From NCBI GenBank assembly GCA_963922455.1, contig CAWUIO010000070.1:1-34892 (forward strand): a stretch of 34,892 nucleotides of DNA, given 5' to 3'. The position numbers were made by a program, and so were the translations under genes. The notes beneath the pieces were generated by a model. The model had not been told where the DNA came from and made no database searches. It saw only the letters and a list, made by a program, of their open reading frames with translations. The DNA comes from CAWUIO01 sp963922455. GTDB lineage: Bacteria > Bacteroidota > Bacteroidia > Cytophagales > Microscillaceae. How positions within the stretch are numbered: the stretch's first letter is position 1; every line of letters starts with the position of its first letter. Positions 34,007 to 34,892 of the stretch are shown here, one piece after another.

Positions 34007-34834
34007 ATGAGCAGATTTCAGGGAAAAACTGTTTTTATTACTGGAGCGAGCCGGGGAATTGGGAAGGCAATTGGTTTGAGACTAGCCCGAGAAGGCGCCA
34101 ATATCCTTATTGCTGCCAAAACTGCCTCGCCCCACCCTAAACTTCCGGGTACTATCTTTACTGCAGCCGAGGAGATGGAAAAAGCTGGAGGAAAGGCCTT
34201 ACCGGTTGTGGTAGATGTACGGGATGTAGAACAAGTAGAAGCGGCTGTACAAAAAGCCGTAGCTACCTTTGGTGGAATTGATATTTTAGTAAATAACGCT
34301 AGCGCAATTCAGTTGACAGGTACTCTGGAAACGGAGATGAAACGCTACGACCTGATGCACCATGTCAATACCCGCGGCACATTCTTGACCTCTCAAAAGT
34401 GTATTCCCCACCTGTTAAAATCGGATATAGGGCATATTTTAAACCTATCGCCTCCCCTCAATATGGAAGAACGTTGGTTTAAAAACTATGTGGCCTACAC
34501 CATGGCTAAGTTTGGTATGTCTATGTGTGTTTTAGGTATGGCTGGGGAATTCCGGGGCAAATTAGGCATCAATGCCCTTTGGCCACGGACTGCAATTGCA
34601 ACGGCAGCTGTAAAATATGCCCTGGGGGGAGAGGCTATGATGCAAAAATCCCGCACGGTAGACATTATCGCCGATGCGGCCTTTGCTATTTTTAGCCGAG
34701 ATAAAAAGGAGTGTAATGGCCATTTCTTTATTGATGATGAAGTGCTCCGAGCCGAGGGCGTGGAAGATTTTTCTCCGTATCGCTATGATCCTAATTGCAA
34801 GGAAGAGGATTTAGCCCCCGATTTTTTTGTTTAA
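34007..34834 (+). CDS. Short-chain dehydrogenase/reductase, HSDL2-like
   Basis: A 275-residue Rossmann-fold oxidoreductase. The cofactor loop is TGASRGIG (11-18), and ILVNNASA is near residue 91. The catalytic pair is Tyr and Lys in YTMAK (about 164-168), with Ser in LNLSPP (about 146-151). AAKTASPHPKLPGTIFTAAE and the late GHFFIDDEVLRAEGV strongly resemble the SDR part of human HSDL2 and bacterial relatives. Here the C-terminal sterol-carrier domain of HSDL2 is lacking. The substrate is unknown; fatty-acid or hydroxy-lipid related compounds are plausible from the family. It has its own promoter and is probably a single-gene unit. Confidence 0.9.
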   Translation: MSRFQGKTVFITGASRGIGKAIGLRLAREGANILIAAKTASPHPKLPGTIFTAAEEMEKAGGKALPVVVDVRDVEQVEAAVQKAVATFGGIDILVNNASAIQLTGTLETEMKRYDLMHHVNTRGTFLTSQKCIPHLLKSDIGHILNLSPPLNMEERWFKNYVAYTMAKFGMSMCVLGMAGEFRGKLGINALWPRTAIATAAVKYALGGEAMMQKSRTVDIIADAAFAIFSRDKKECNGHFFIDDEVLRAEGVEDFSPYRYDPNCKEEDLAPDFFV

Positions 34835-34892
34835 TTTGATTTAGAAACTGTTTAAATTTAATTGCGTTGGGCTGCAAAGAGCCATTTCGGGA

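Noticed and set aside
1..34892. CRISPR array, tRNA or rRNA genes, insertion sequences with transposase
   Set aside because: No regularly spaced direct repeats, no tRNA T-loop signatures, no rRNA segments and no transposase or integrase ORF were seen; the dispersed repeats carry no protein gene.

Overview
The window looks like a chromosome segment of a marine-type Bacteroidota, most likely Saprospiria close to Saprospira. Three things suggest this: a giant secreted protein with a type IX secretion (T9SS) C-terminal domain, a TonB-like secreted protein, and several exact matches to the Bacteroidota -7 promoter element TAnnTTTG with little sign of Shine-Dalgarno sites. Genus-level placement is inference. 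The window is mostly protein genes; I found no rRNA, tRNA, CRISPR array, transposase or integrase.

Layout. At 0-2.4 kb a eukaryote-like glutaminase with ankyrin repeats and a small TonB-C-domain protein lie on the minus strand. At 2.5-3.4 kb there is a plus-strand DUF481-like outer-membrane beta-barrel. At 3.4-5.3 kb a two-gene minus-strand unit encodes an ABC-type/AAA ATPase and a small protein of the TIGR02646/PtuB HNH family, a Septu-like defence pair whose HNH has apparently lost its zinc cysteines. Next come the S41 protease ctpA (minus) and, divergently, rsmH, ftsL-like and ftsI, a fragment of the division/cell-wall cluster interrupted by a repeat. The three-subunit proton-translocating transhydrogenase operon follows (12.1-14.9 kb), then heme oxygenase, cinA and a LemA-like protein. 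At 18.0-20.0 kb a cupin, a carboxymuconolactone-decarboxylase-like protein and miaA are on the minus strand. Divergent from miaA is a 1251-residue hybrid sensor kinase, followed by a single-domain response regulator, a small unknown protein and a PhnP-like metallo-hydrolase. From 25.7 to 33.0 kb the minus strand holds a 2428-residue T9SS adhesin-like protein. The window ends with a small basic secreted protein and an HSDL2-like short-chain dehydrogenase.

The most unusual non-coding signal is a dispersed GC-rich repeat family. Six copies or fragments were found (about 1-79, 8379-8807, 14878-15050, 15848-16084, 25580-25695, 33356-33492). Copies begin with GGGGCTTGCCC or GGGGCTGCCCCC and four share an internal CTACTCGC...GCTCAAACA...ATCCCT core. 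Two subfamilies can be told apart. Most copies start within a few bases of a stop codon in sense orientation, and two end in matching terminal inverted repeats, like a MITE or a mobile 3'-UTR element.

Functional links: ftsL and ftsI overlap by 4 bp and are co-translated; pntAA, pntAB and pntB are tightly packed into one enzyme; the hybrid kinase with its own HPt and the downstream lone receiver could form a phosphorelay; the ATPase and HNH genes look like one two-gene defence module.
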